Of a DNA stretch of 13,227 nucleotides, positions 1 through 7,262 are shown in pieces. A program made the position numbers and the translations under genes. Source of the DNA: Acholeplasmataceae bacterium (lineage in GTDB: Bacteria > Bacillota > Negativicutes > Acidaminococcales > Acidaminococcaceae); the NCBI GenBank assembly GCA_012744295.1, contig JAAYIB010000156.1, positions 1 to 13,227 on the forward strand, written 5' to 3'. Numbering within the stretch: position 1 is the first letter of the stretch; each line of letters opens with the position of its first letter. Under the pieces are notes generated by a model. That model was not told the DNA's origin. It worked only from the letters and a program-made list of their open reading frames with translations, and searched no databases.

Positions 1-380
1 ACGGCTGGGACTCGCCGAAGCTTATCGAGATAGCATCTCCGGCGGCATTGAACAATACTTATTTCACCAACCATTATTCCGTTGAAGATACCTCGCCTAA
101 GGCAAAGGCTTTCGTTGATGCCTATGCCAAGGAATATGGCCAAAAACCGGAGGCCCTGGCCGTACTGGGTTATGACGCGGTTTACGTACTCGCTGATGCG
201 GTCAAAAGGGCCAACAGCACCGACGCCACTAAGATTGCAGAGGCTTTGGCAGCTACCAGGGATTTCCCTGCGATCAGCGGCGTGACGACCATAAATAAGA
301 CGCATGATGCTGACAAGAATGCAGTCGTTATTGAACTGAAAGACGGCAGGCAAATTTTTAAAACATCCATTAAACCTTGA
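1..380 (+). CDS. Branched-chain amino acid ABC transporter substrate-binding protein, C-terminal part
   Basis: Partial gene cut by the left window edge; the visible reading frame starts at base 3 and gives 125 residues to a TGA stop. It reads as the C-terminal lobe of a type-1 periplasmic binding protein of the LivK/LivJ kind: GWDSPKL near the left edge, then AKAFVDAYAKEYGQKPEALA, LGYDAVYVLADAVKRA, an AEALAATRDFPAISG segment and a final strand pair ending in IKP. In this family the protein binds leucine, isoleucine, valine or a related ligand outside the membrane and hands it to a LivHMGF permease. The ligand cannot be told from this fragment. It is the last gene of its unit, because a strong terminator follows 12 bases later. 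The TTG at 48 is internal, not the start. The branched-chain theme matches the neighbouring leuA, but the two are separated by a terminator and a new promoter. Confidence 0.85.
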   Translation, partial: GWDSPKLIEIASPAALNNTYFTNHYSVEDTSPKAKAFVDAYAKEYGQKPEALAVLGYDAVYVLADAVKRANSTDATKIAEALAATRDFPAISGVTTINKTHDADKNAVVIELKDGRQIFKTSIKP

Positions 381-392
381 TAACTGTCCTTG

Positions 393-429
393 AATTCCCG
401 CTATCTGTTTACAGGTAGCGGGAATTTTT
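393..429 (+). terminator. Intrinsic terminator after the binding-protein gene
   Basis: A 15-base stem (AATTCCCGCTATCTG against CAGGTAGCGGGAATT, one G-U pair) with a TTTA loop is followed by a run of Ts. It closes the transporter unit just before the leuA promoter. Confidence 0.93.
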
Positions 430-440
430 CTTATTAAGTG

Positions 441-469
441 TTGACAAATATTCCGGCAAACATTATAAT
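441..469 (+). promoter_or_regulatory. Consensus housekeeping promoter for the leuA T-box transcript
   Basis: A perfect TTGACA (441-446) and a perfect TATAAT (464-469) are separated by exactly 17 bases. Transcription would begin near 476, a few bases before the T-box leader. Such a strong promoter fits a gene whose control is exerted downstream by premature termination. Confidence 0.9.
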
Positions 470-486
470 CAACGCAATAACATAAA

Positions 487-759
487 GAATTTGCTTCATC
501 CATAAAGACAATGAAGGGAACAAGATGCGAACAACTCGTTTCAGAGAGCCGGCGGCAGGTGCGAGCAGGCAACGAATTTTGCATGTATAGCTCATCCCGG
601 AGTTGCTTGTTCGATAGGTAGAACAAGACGTGTCGCCCCGTTAACGGCTAAGCCTTGTTGGAGGCTGAAGGGCTGCCGCTATTTTGGGCAGCTGAATTAG
701 GGTGGTACCGCGTGGATATTTCCCCGCCCCTATGTATTTACATTAGGAGCGGGTTTTTT
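487..759 (+). promoter_or_regulatory. T-box riboswitch, probably tRNA-Leu sensing, upstream of leuA
   Basis: This leader RNA lets transcription continue only when uncharged tRNA is bound. Stem I is visible: GAACAAG (518-524) pairs with CTTGTTC (606-612) and CAACTC pairs with GAGTTG, with the conserved AGAGAG and GGTGCGAGC elements in the distal arm. The specifier is most likely CTC at 591-593 (leucine), placed where GAA-NNN-GC normally sits before the closing GAGTTG. The T-box core AGGGTGGTACCGCG is at 699-712; its TGGT (703-706) would pair with an ACCA tRNA end, matching the A discriminator of tRNA-Leu. An imperfect GC-rich terminator hairpin (about 722-753) followed by six Ts competes with the antiterminator. 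The CTC reading is an inference from position and from the downstream gene. Confidence 0.95.
722..759 (+). terminator. Regulated terminator of the leuA T-box
   Basis: A CCCGCCCCTATG arm and a CATTAGGAGCGGG arm form an imperfect hairpin with a short AT loop, then TTTTTT. It is the terminator half of the T-box switch; the antiterminator formed with the T-box core upstream would use part of its 5' arm. Confidence 0.85.
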
Positions 760-797
760 ATTTGCTCCTGAAATTCTACATGCAGAGGAGACCTATC

Positions 798-2480
798 ATG
801 AAACAGCCAAACAAACAATACGTACCCTTTGAACCGGTAAAGCTGGCCAATAGAACCTGGCCGGATCAAGTGATTGCCAAGGCGCCGATATGGTGCAGCG
901 TTGACCTTCGCGACGGCAACCAGGCTCTGGTGACGCCCATGCAGCTCGAAGAAAAGATGATTATGTTTAAGACTCTCGTTGCCATAGGTTTCAAGGAAAT
1001 TGAAGTAGGCTTTCCTTCCGCTTCCGAAACAGAGTACGAGATTTTGCGCACCTTGATCGAAGGCGGCCATATTCCTGATGACGTGACAATCCAGGTGCTT
1101 GTGCAGGCTCGCCCGAAACTCATTGAAAAGACATTCGAAGCATTGAAGGGAGCCAAGAACGTCATCGTTCATTTTTATAATTCCACTTCGACCCTGCAGA
1201 GAAAGGTTGTTTTCCGTGAAGGCAAGGAAGGCATCGTCAAAATAGCCGTTGACGGAGCCAGACTGATTAGGGAGCTTACGGATAAGGAAGTCGCCGAAAG
1301 CGGCATGAACATCCGCTACGAATATTCGCCGGAAAGTTTCACCGGAACCGAGGTCGATTTTTCGGTACAAATCTGTGAGGCAGTTATGGAAACCTTGGGT
1401 GCTTCAAAGGAAAACAAGGTTATTTTGAATTTGCCGTCAACTGTGGAAATGGCAACGCCGAATACCTACGCCGACCAGATTGAATATTTCAGCCGCAATC
1501 TTAAAAACAGGGAGAGCGCGATTATCAGCTTGCATCCGCACAATGACCGCGGAACAGGAGTAGCAGCGACGGAACTTGCCCTGATGGCCGGAGCCGACAG
1601 AGTAGAGGGAACGCTTTTCGGCAACGGCGAGCGTACCGGCAATGTAGACATTGTGACTTTGGCACTGAATATGTACACCCAGAATGTTGATCCGCAGCTT
1701 GATTTCTCCAACATCAAGAAAATAAGGGAAATTTGCGAGCAGTGTACAAAGATGAGGGTTCACGAGCGCCATCCTTATGCCGGAGAGCTTGTCTTCACAG
1801 CGTTTTCCGGTTCTCATCAGGACGCAATTCGTAAAGGCTTCGAATATATGACCAAAAGTGCGACTGCCTTTTGGGAGGTGCCTTACCTTCCTATTAATCC
1901 GGCCGATATCAATCGTGAATATGAGCCGGTAATCAGGATTAACAGCCAATCCGGCAAAGGCGGGGCCGCTTTCGTTTTACAGCAGACAATTGGTTACGAT
2001 TTGCCGAAGGCCATGCATCCGGAGTTCGGAGACATCGTCAAGGCTGCGGCTGATGCCAAGGGCGACGAGCTTGAACCGGCCGAGATTGTATCGTTGTTCA
2101 CAAGTGAATACATAGAACACGCAGGCAGGTACAAACTTCTGAAGCACAGGTTTGTTGATGAAAACGAGGCTGGAGAGAAGAGCAGTACAAGATTCGAGGG
2201 AGTTGTTTCTGCCGATGGCGAGGAAAGAGCCGTGACCGGTTCCGGCAACGGCCCGATAGATGCCTTCTTCCAGGCCCTGGCAGGTATAGGCGTTAAGGGG
2301 TATGAATTTATTTCCTATCAGGAGCATGCTATTTCCAAAGGTTCCGATGCCAAGGCAATTTCTTACATCGAGCTCAAAATTCCTGACAACGGCCATGTGT
2401 TTGGCGTCGGTATCCACAGTAACATAAATGTTGCTTCCTTGCTCGGCATCGTTTGTGCGATTAACCGTTCGTTGAAGTAA
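798..2480 (+). CDS. leuA: 2-isopropylmalate synthase (LeuA, long type)
   Basis: Condenses acetyl-CoA with 2-oxoisovalerate to give 2-isopropylmalate, the committed step of leucine synthesis, in the cytoplasm. I start it at ATG 798, which has AGAGGAG seven bases upstream; the in-frame TTG at 762 is tight against the T-box terminator and lacks such a site. The product is 560 residues, the usual length of the long LeuA type. The HMGL-like TIM barrel carries DLRDGNQ at 36-42, the metal-binding HPHNDRG at 246-252 and GNGERTGN at 275-282. The C-terminal LeuA regulatory domain, which binds leucine in characterised homologues, includes SGNGPIDAFFQAL and GVGIHSNINVASLLGI. It is a single-gene unit: no leuB, leuC or leuD follows, and a terminator lies 14 bases after the stop. 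Expression should rise when tRNA-Leu is uncharged, with leucine feedback acting on the enzyme as well. Confidence 0.97.
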   Translation: MKQPNKQYVPFEPVKLANRTWPDQVIAKAPIWCSVDLRDGNQALVTPMQLEEKMIMFKTLVAIGFKEIEVGFPSASETEYEILRTLIEGGHIPDDVTIQVLVQARPKLIEKTFEALKGAKNVIVHFYNSTSTLQRKVVFREGKEGIVKIAVDGARLIRELTDKEVAESGMNIRYEYSPESFTGTEVDFSVQICEAVMETLGASKENKVILNLPSTVEMATPNTYADQIEYFSRNLKNRESAIISLHPHNDRGTGVAATELALMAGADRVEGTLFGNGERTGNVDIVTLALNMYTQNVDPQLDFSNIKKIREICEQCTKMRVHERHPYAGELVFTAFSGSHQDAIRKGFEYMTKSATAFWEVPYLPINPADINREYEPVIRINSQSGKGGAAFVLQQTIGYDLPKAMHPEFGDIVKAAADAKGDELEPAEIVSLFTSEYIEHAGRYKLLKHRFVDENEAGEKSSTRFEGVVSADGEERAVTGSGNGPIDAFFQALAGIGVKGYEFISYQEHAISKGSDAKAISYIELKIPDNGHVFGVGIHSNINVASLLGIVCAINRSLK

Positions 2481-2494
2481 AGGCTGCTTTTTTG

Positions 2495-2533
2495 AACAAA
2501 AAGAGAACACGGCAAAAGTGTTCTCTTTTTGTT
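2495..2533 (+). terminator. Intrinsic terminator of leuA
   Basis: A 16-base perfect stem (AACAAAAAGAGAACAC with GTGTTCTCTTTTTGTT) and a GGCAAAA loop. The 3' arm itself supplies the T-rich tract. The A-rich 5' arm means it might also act weakly on the opposite strand. Confidence 0.93.
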
Positions 2534-2607
2534 GTTAGTAATTTTTGGAAACGTGCGTACAGGTGAAGATGCCAGTGCTTATTGTTAAAATTGTACACTA
2601 ATTTGTG

Positions 2608-2636
2608 TTGTATTTTTTTTGGTACAAATGTAGAAT
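2608..2636 (+). promoter_or_regulatory. Probable promoter of the DUF1015-serC operon
   Basis: TTGTAT (2608-2613) and TAGAAT (2631-2636) are 17 bases apart; the spacer contains a run of Ts. The -35 box is weak (three of six). Nothing better is visible between the leuA terminator and the first gene of the operon, so this is the most likely start of that transcript. Confidence 0.45.
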
Positions 2637-2696
2637 ATGAGTAGTAATCGGCCTGTAGGGCCTTTTGTTATTTATAATCAAACAGGGGGTTTGCAA

Positions 2697-3953
2697 ATGT
2701 CTCGAATAAGGCCGTTCAGAGGGCTCCGTCCCTTAAAGGATTTAGCCGCCCAAATTGCATCTTTGCCGTATGACGTGCTGGACACAGAAGAAGCAGGGGT
2801 GATCCTGCAAAAAAATCCGCTTAGTTTTCTTAGTGTGACCAAGTCGGAGGCGACGCTGCCGGTCGGAACAGATCCGCACAGTGATGAAGTTTATTTGCGG
2901 GCTAGGGAGAATTTGACCAGGTTTGTCAAGGACGGGTATTTGCGGCTAGACGAAAAACCTTGCTACTATATCTATCGGCAGGAAATGGGAGAGCATGTCC
3001 AGGTCGGGCTGGTTGCCTGTGCCTCGGTGCAGGAATATCGTGACGGACTGATCAAAAAACACGAACTGACCCGGCACGACAAGGAACAGGACAGGGTTAA
3101 CCACATCATGACCACAGGCGCACAGACCGGTTTTGTTTTCCTGACCTGCAGGCAAAGAGAGGATATTGAAAGCTTTACAAGCAATATTTTGGACAGCAGA
3201 AAGCCGGAATATGACTTCCGTGCAGAGGACGGGATCAGACACACTCTGTACGTGTTAAACGATGAGCATGATATCGCGAAGATAACGGCGCTTTATGAAA
3301 AGGTGCCCGCACTGTACATCGCAGACGGACATCACCGCTCGGCCGCGGCCATGAGAGTTGCCGATGCTTTGGCAGCTGAAAATCCAATACACACCGGCGA
3401 GGAGGAGTACAACTTCTTCCTCAGCGTCATTTTCCCGGACAAGATGATGAATATCCTTGACTACAACCGCGTTGTCAAAGACCTGTCCGGCTTAGGGGAA
3501 AGTGTGTTTTTGGACAAGCTTGGTGAAAAGTTCATCATTTCCGAAAACTGTGGAGAGGATAAGCGACCCCGCCGTTTACATGATTTTGGCATGTATCTGC
3601 GCGGAAAGTGGTACATGCTGACGGCCATGCCGGCAATCTATGATGATAACGATCCCATCGGCTGCCTTGACGTAACGATTTTGCAAGATAACGTCCTGTC
3701 ACCGCTATTGCAAGTTACTGACCCCAGGCGAGATTCGCGGATTGGTTTCATCGGGGGCATTCGAGGCCTTAGTGAGTTGGAGAAAAAAGTTGACAGCGGA
3801 GAGTACCAAGTAGCTTTCGCGCTTTACCCGACGTCAATGCTTCAGTTGATGAAAATTGCCGACGCCGGTATGATTATGCCTCCGAAGTCAACCTGGTTCG
3901 AGCCGAAGCTACGTGACGCAATGGTTGTACATCTGATAGGAGATGATATGTAA
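2697..3953 (+). CDS. DUF1015 family protein upstream of serC
   Basis: A 418-residue soluble protein of the DUF1015 family (COG4198 type); the biochemical role is not established to my knowledge. I chose ATG 2697 because an AGGGGGT site sits just upstream and the protein then opens with the typical MSRIRPFRGLRP; an in-frame ATG at 2637 lies at the expected transcription start and has no ribosome site. Visible family motifs are the N-terminal ASLPYDVLD (21-29), HELTRHDKEQDR (122-133) and the signature ADGHHRSAAA (209-218). No signal peptide or membrane segment is seen. The DGHHR motif recalls the ParB/sulfiredoxin-type fold, in which free-serine kinases such as SerK and SbnI are found; that link is my inference from a short motif only. 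The stop overlaps the serC start by one base (TAATG), which argues for translational coupling and a role close to serine metabolism. Confidence 0.9.
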   Translation: MSRIRPFRGLRPLKDLAAQIASLPYDVLDTEEAGVILQKNPLSFLSVTKSEATLPVGTDPHSDEVYLRARENLTRFVKDGYLRLDEKPCYYIYRQEMGEHVQVGLVACASVQEYRDGLIKKHELTRHDKEQDRVNHIMTTGAQTGFVFLTCRQREDIESFTSNILDSRKPEYDFRAEDGIRHTLYVLNDEHDIAKITALYEKVPALYIADGHHRSAAAMRVADALAAENPIHTGEEEYNFFLSVIFPDKMMNILDYNRVVKDLSGLGESVFLDKLGEKFIISENCGEDKRPRRLHDFGMYLRGKWYMLTAMPAIYDDNDPIGCLDVTILQDNVLSPLLQVTDPRRDSRIGFIGGIRGLSELEKKVDSGEYQVAFALYPTSMLQLMKIADAGMIMPPKSTWFEPKLRDAMVVHLIGDDM

Positions 3954-5044
3954 TGGCAAGAGTTTTTAATTTCAGCGCAGGCCCCGCTGTTCTTCCACTC
4001 GAGGTTTTACAGGAAGTGCAGACGGAAATGCTTGACTTTGCCGGAACGGGCATGTCGATTTTGGAAATGAGTCACAGAGCTCCCGCCTATGAGAAAGTAA
4101 ACTCGGAAGCCGAAGCTGATATTAAGGAGCTTTTGGGACTGAAGGATGATTATTGCGTCTTGTTTTTAGGCGGCGGAGCCAGCCTGCAGTTCAGCATGGT
4201 ACCGCTCAACTTCCTGCCGCAGGGGAAAAAAGGAGGCTACATCATTACGAGCACTTTTTCCGACAAGGCACTGCAGGAAGCGAAGAAGGTCGGGGAGACA
4301 AAGATTTTGTTCAGCAGCAAGGAACAGGGCTACAACCGGGTTCCGCGCCAGGAGGAAATTGCTCTTGACGCCGACCTTGCCTATGTTCATCTGACAGGCA
4401 ACAACACAATCGAGGGCACTGAATTTTTTGACTATCCGGAGACCGGGACAATACCCTTGATTGGAGATTTGTCCTCGGATATTCTGAGTCGTCCCATTGA
4501 GGCGGAAAAGTTCTCACTGATCTACGCCGGGGCCCAGAAGAATATCGGGCCGGGCGGTGTCGTAGTGGTAATAGCCCGCAAGGAATTTGTAACAGGCCGC
4601 AGCAAAAGCCTGCCGACCATGCTGAATTATGAAGTGCATATGGAAAACAAGTCGCTGTACAATACACCGCCTGTTTTTGGCGTCTACATTGTGGGGAAAG
4701 TTGCCAAGTGGCTGAAACGGCAAGGCGGCCTAGCGGCAATTTGTGAGCGCAACAAAGAAAAAGCCGCGCTTATTTACAACGTGCTTGACGCTTTGCCGGA
4801 CTTTTACCGCGGCTATGCCGACAAGGACAGCCGTTCGCTGATGAATGTAACTTTCGGCCTGCCAACGCAGGAGCTTGAAGAGCGTTTTGCCTATGAAGCG
4901 ACAGCGTTAGGACTTGACGGGCTCAAAGGTCACCGCAGCGTGGGCGGCCTGCGTGCCTCGATTTATAATGCCATGCCGCAGGAAGGCTGCAGTCTTCTGG
5001 CGGATTTCATGCTGAAATTTTACAAGGAACACAAGAATTGCTGA
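3953..5044 (+). CDS. serC: Phosphoserine aminotransferase SerC
   Basis: A PLP-dependent class V aminotransferase of 363 residues, the standard length. It converts 3-phosphohydroxypyruvate and glutamate to phosphoserine and 2-oxoglutarate in serine synthesis; in organisms with de novo pyridoxal phosphate synthesis by the DXP route it also acts on the erythronate-derived precursor. The N-terminal FNFSAGPAVLP (5-15) and the GGGASLQF cofactor-phosphate loop (73-80) are typical, and the Schiff-base lysine is K196 in AGAQKNIGPGG. The C-terminal GLKGHRSVGGLRASIYNAMP, with the substrate-binding HRSVGG, is also intact. It starts with ATG overlapping the stop of the DUF1015 gene, so it depends on that gene's translation. 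The usual partner serA is not in the window; instead an amidohydrolase follows after 19 bases. Confidence 0.97.
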   Translation: MARVFNFSAGPAVLPLEVLQEVQTEMLDFAGTGMSILEMSHRAPAYEKVNSEAEADIKELLGLKDDYCVLFLGGGASLQFSMVPLNFLPQGKKGGYIITSTFSDKALQEAKKVGETKILFSSKEQGYNRVPRQEEIALDADLAYVHLTGNNTIEGTEFFDYPETGTIPLIGDLSSDILSRPIEAEKFSLIYAGAQKNIGPGGVVVVIARKEFVTGRSKSLPTMLNYEVHMENKSLYNTPPVFGVYIVGKVAKWLKRQGGLAAICERNKEKAALIYNVLDALPDFYRGYADKDSRSLMNVTFGLPTQELEERFAYEATALGLDGLKGHRSVGGLRASIYNAMPQEGCSLLADFMLKFYKEHKNC

Positions 5045-5063
5045 AAAAACGGGGGTGCAGTAA

Positions 5064-6482
5064 ATGAAATATGATGTACTGCTCAAAAACTGCTGTCTGA
5101 TTGATTATGCCACCGACTTTGAAGGAGAAACCGACATCGCCATTTGTGACGGCGTCATCTGTGAAATCGGCGAAGAGCTGAATACCGATTGCGCCGGACA
5201 GGCCTTTGACTTAAAGGGTGCAATGGTAATGCCGGGAATCATAGATACGCATGTTCATGCTTCGGCCTGGCTTGGCGGAGGGGCCGGTCACAAAATGCTC
5301 GCTCTCGCGGGTGTGACGAATGCTCTCGACATGTCAGGACCCGGTGACAGTGTGCTTGCGCTTGCTAAGGAACAGGGCGTCGGCGTGAACATTGCCACTA
5401 TCGAATACGTTAGACCCGGACACACCGTGCAGAATGAGAATCCGAGCGAAGCTGAAACGCTTGCACTGATTGACCGTGTCAGGCAGCAGGGCTCACTGGG
5501 CATCAAGCTGCTGGGAGGACACTACCCGCTTACGCCTGAAGCTACCGCCTCCTGCATTGCTGCGGCGGCAAAACGGCAGTCTTATGTTGCTTTCCATGCC
5601 GGTACTTCGCAAAACGGCAGCAATATCAACGGTTTCTTGGAAGCGGTTGAACTTTCCGGCCAAAATCCGCTGCATATGGCGCATATCAACGCTTACTGCC
5701 GCGGTCTGATACATCCGTATATGGAGGAAACAGAGATGGCCGTGGCGGCGTTGAACAAGCACGCCAACATTATTTCGGAAGCATATCTTTCGCCCTTGAA
5801 CGGGACCAGTGCCGAAATCATAAACGGCGTTCCCGGCAGCCTTGTCACTTCGAGGTGTCTGCAGACAGGTGGCTTTGAAGCAACCGAGAAGGGTATGGAG
5901 GAAGCTATTCTGGCCGGATGGGCGCAAATAAATTATCCTTACGCCGGTGAAACAATTCTCATCACAGGTGAAGATGCCCGTGCATATTGGCGGCAAAAGG
6001 GTACGAACGTTTCTGTAAGTTTCTCCGTCAATCCGGTCGAGCCCAGAATCAGACTGGCGGCTGCCAAAAGGACAAATGGCAAGTTTGTTGTTGACTGCAT
6101 CAGTACGGACGGCGGAGGTATTCCGCGCAATGTGATTATTCCCATGGGACTTTCCCTGATTGCGCTCGGGGCTCTGACCAAAAAGGAATTTGTACAAAAG
6201 GCCAGCTACAATCCGGCACAAATGCTTGGTTTGTTTAATAAGGGAAGCATTGCGGCAGGCAAAGATGCCGATATCACAGTTGTGGATGTCGAAAAAGGCG
6301 AAGCCCAGATGACAATTGTAGGCGGCGACGTCATCATGTACAAGGGTTTTGTCTGCGGTAAAGGCGGAAAAATCATTACAACGGAGGCGGGCGAAGGCTA
6401 CGTGCGGGCAAAGGGTTTAGAGCCCGTTGTCGTCAAGCTGTCTGAAAGCGCGTTTTGCAAACATGCCGAATGGATAAGCTAA
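5064..6482 (+). CDS. Metal-dependent amidohydrolase, dihydroorotase/hydantoinase-like, substrate unknown
   Basis: A 472-residue cytoplasmic hydrolase of the amidohydrolase superfamily. The N-terminal strand domain runs to about residue 55, and the TIM barrel begins at MPGIIDTHVH. All the residues of the two-metal subtype appear to be present: H63 and H65 (HVH), a candidate carboxylated lysine K148 (LGIKLLGGHYP), H178 (FHAGTS), H207 (MAHINAYCRG) and the catalytic aspartate D349 (STDGGG). The chain returns to the strand domain at about 395-430 with the common end motif GSIAAGKDADITVVD. Enzymes of this type cleave cyclic amides, N-acyl amino acids or isopeptides; I cannot name the substrate. A GGGGGTG ribosome site precedes ATG 5064. 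It sits 19 bases after serC and 18 before a racemase-family gene, so an amino-acid-derived amide, perhaps with a D-centre, is a reasonable guess. Confidence 0.88.
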   Translation: MKYDVLLKNCCLIDYATDFEGETDIAICDGVICEIGEELNTDCAGQAFDLKGAMVMPGIIDTHVHASAWLGGGAGHKMLALAGVTNALDMSGPGDSVLALAKEQGVGVNIATIEYVRPGHTVQNENPSEAETLALIDRVRQQGSLGIKLLGGHYPLTPEATASCIAAAAKRQSYVAFHAGTSQNGSNINGFLEAVELSGQNPLHMAHINAYCRGLIHPYMEETEMAVAALNKHANIISEAYLSPLNGTSAEIINGVPGSLVTSRCLQTGGFEATEKGMEEAILAGWAQINYPYAGETILITGEDARAYWRQKGTNVSVSFSVNPVEPRIRLAAAKRTNGKFVVDCISTDGGGIPRNVIIPMGLSLIALGALTKKEFVQKASYNPAQMLGLFNKGSIAAGKDADITVVDVEKGEAQMTIVGGDVIMYKGFVCGKGGKIITTEAGEGYVRAKGLEPVVVKLSESAFCKHAEWIS

Positions 6483-6500
6483 AAGAATGGGAGAGCAAAA

Positions 6501-7211
6501 ATGAGGGACGGCTTTAGGAAAAATGGGAAAAAATTAGGTGTCATCGGTGGCATGGGCCCGGCTGCATCAGCCGAGTTCCTGCGCCTTCTGACTATGAAGG
6601 CGCCCGCGGAAACTGATCAGGAACATCCTGTTGTGTTTATGGTGGCAGATACGGAAATACCTGACAGGAGCACAGCTATCATGGGTGACGGACCGGATCC
6701 GTCCGAGCAATTGTACAGGGATTTTGAACAATTGGCAGCGCTTGGGGCCGACCTTTTTGCCGTGCCCTGCAATACCGCGCATTATTTTATTGATCGTTTT
6801 GAAAAACCTCTGCCGAAGCCTTTGATACACATCGTTGAAGAAACGGTGCTGGCCTCGAAAGCCATTAACCCCAAAGGCGCCTGGATGCTTTCGACTATTG
6901 GCACTATGCAGAGTGGGCTTTATCAGAGTTATGCGGACAAAATCAATTATGCCCTGCATATTCCGAATGCAAGGCAAAGGGACGAAATACAGCAAAGCAT
7001 CATTGCTGTCAAGGCGAATCAGCTTCACGAGGCGGGGGAAATCGTCCGAAGCATTGTTACAGAGCTGTGGGAAGAGCTTGACTTGCCCGTTATGACAGCC
7101 TGCACGGAAATCCCTCTGGGCTACGATGCGTCGGGCTTGCCGCGGGAAAAGGCCGTATCAAGCCTGGAAGCCCTCGCTGCTGCATGCGTAAGGGAACTTT
7201 ATTACAAATAG
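6501..7211 (+). CDS. Aspartate/glutamate racemase family protein
   Basis: A 236-residue cofactor-independent amino acid racemase of the aspartate/glutamate superfamily, closer to the aspartate-racemase (RacX/YgeA) branch than to MurI or hydantoin racemase. The two catalytic cysteines are both present: C90 in VPCNTAHYF and C201 in TACTEIPLGY; the N-terminal GVIGGMGPAAS (13-23) is the usual opening. Enzymes of this branch interconvert L- and D-forms through a thiol pair, but many act on amino acids other than aspartate, so the substrate is left open. ATG 6501 has a GGGAGAG site eight bases upstream. It is the last gene of the serC operon; together with the preceding amidohydrolase it could handle a D-amino-acid derivative. 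Its TAG stop is embedded in an AGGAGG sequence with no gene behind it. Confidence 0.9.
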   Translation: MRDGFRKNGKKLGVIGGMGPAASAEFLRLLTMKAPAETDQEHPVVFMVADTEIPDRSTAIMGDGPDPSEQLYRDFEQLAALGADLFAVPCNTAHYFIDRFEKPLPKPLIHIVEETVLASKAINPKGAWMLSTIGTMQSGLYQSYADKINYALHIPNARQRDEIQQSIIAVKANQLHEAGEIVRSIVTELWEELDLPVMTACTEIPLGYDASGLPREKAVSSLEALAAACVRELYYK

Positions 7212-7225
7212 GAGGACAAATTAAA

Positions 7226-7262
7226 AACGCAAATCAAGCATTGGCTTGATTTGCGTTTTTTA
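7226..7262. terminator. Bidirectional terminator between the serC operon and the lemA-TPM pair
   Basis: A perfect stem (AAAACGCAAATCAAGC with GCTTGATTTGCGTTTT) and a four-base ATTG loop, with Ts after the right arm and As before the left arm. It can stop the rightward operon and, on the other strand, the leftward TPM gene, whose stop codon at 7260-7262 touches it. Confidence 0.93.

Noticed and set aside
762..797. Longer leuA reading starting at TTG 762
   Set aside because: It begins right after the T-box terminator, has no ribosome site and adds residues not typical of LeuA; ATG 798 has AGAGGAG.
738..1370. Minus-strand 210-residue open frame opposite leuA
   Set aside because: It overlaps conserved leuA coding and the T-box terminator and resembles no protein family.
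2650..2666. Small GGCC hairpin followed by TTTT before the DUF1015 gene, considered as an attenuator
   Set aside because: Only four to five base pairs with a short T run; too weak to claim.
5493..6221. Minus-strand 242-residue open frame opposite the amidohydrolase
   Set aside because: It is a mirror of a gene with complete active-site motifs, and its composition looks non-coding.
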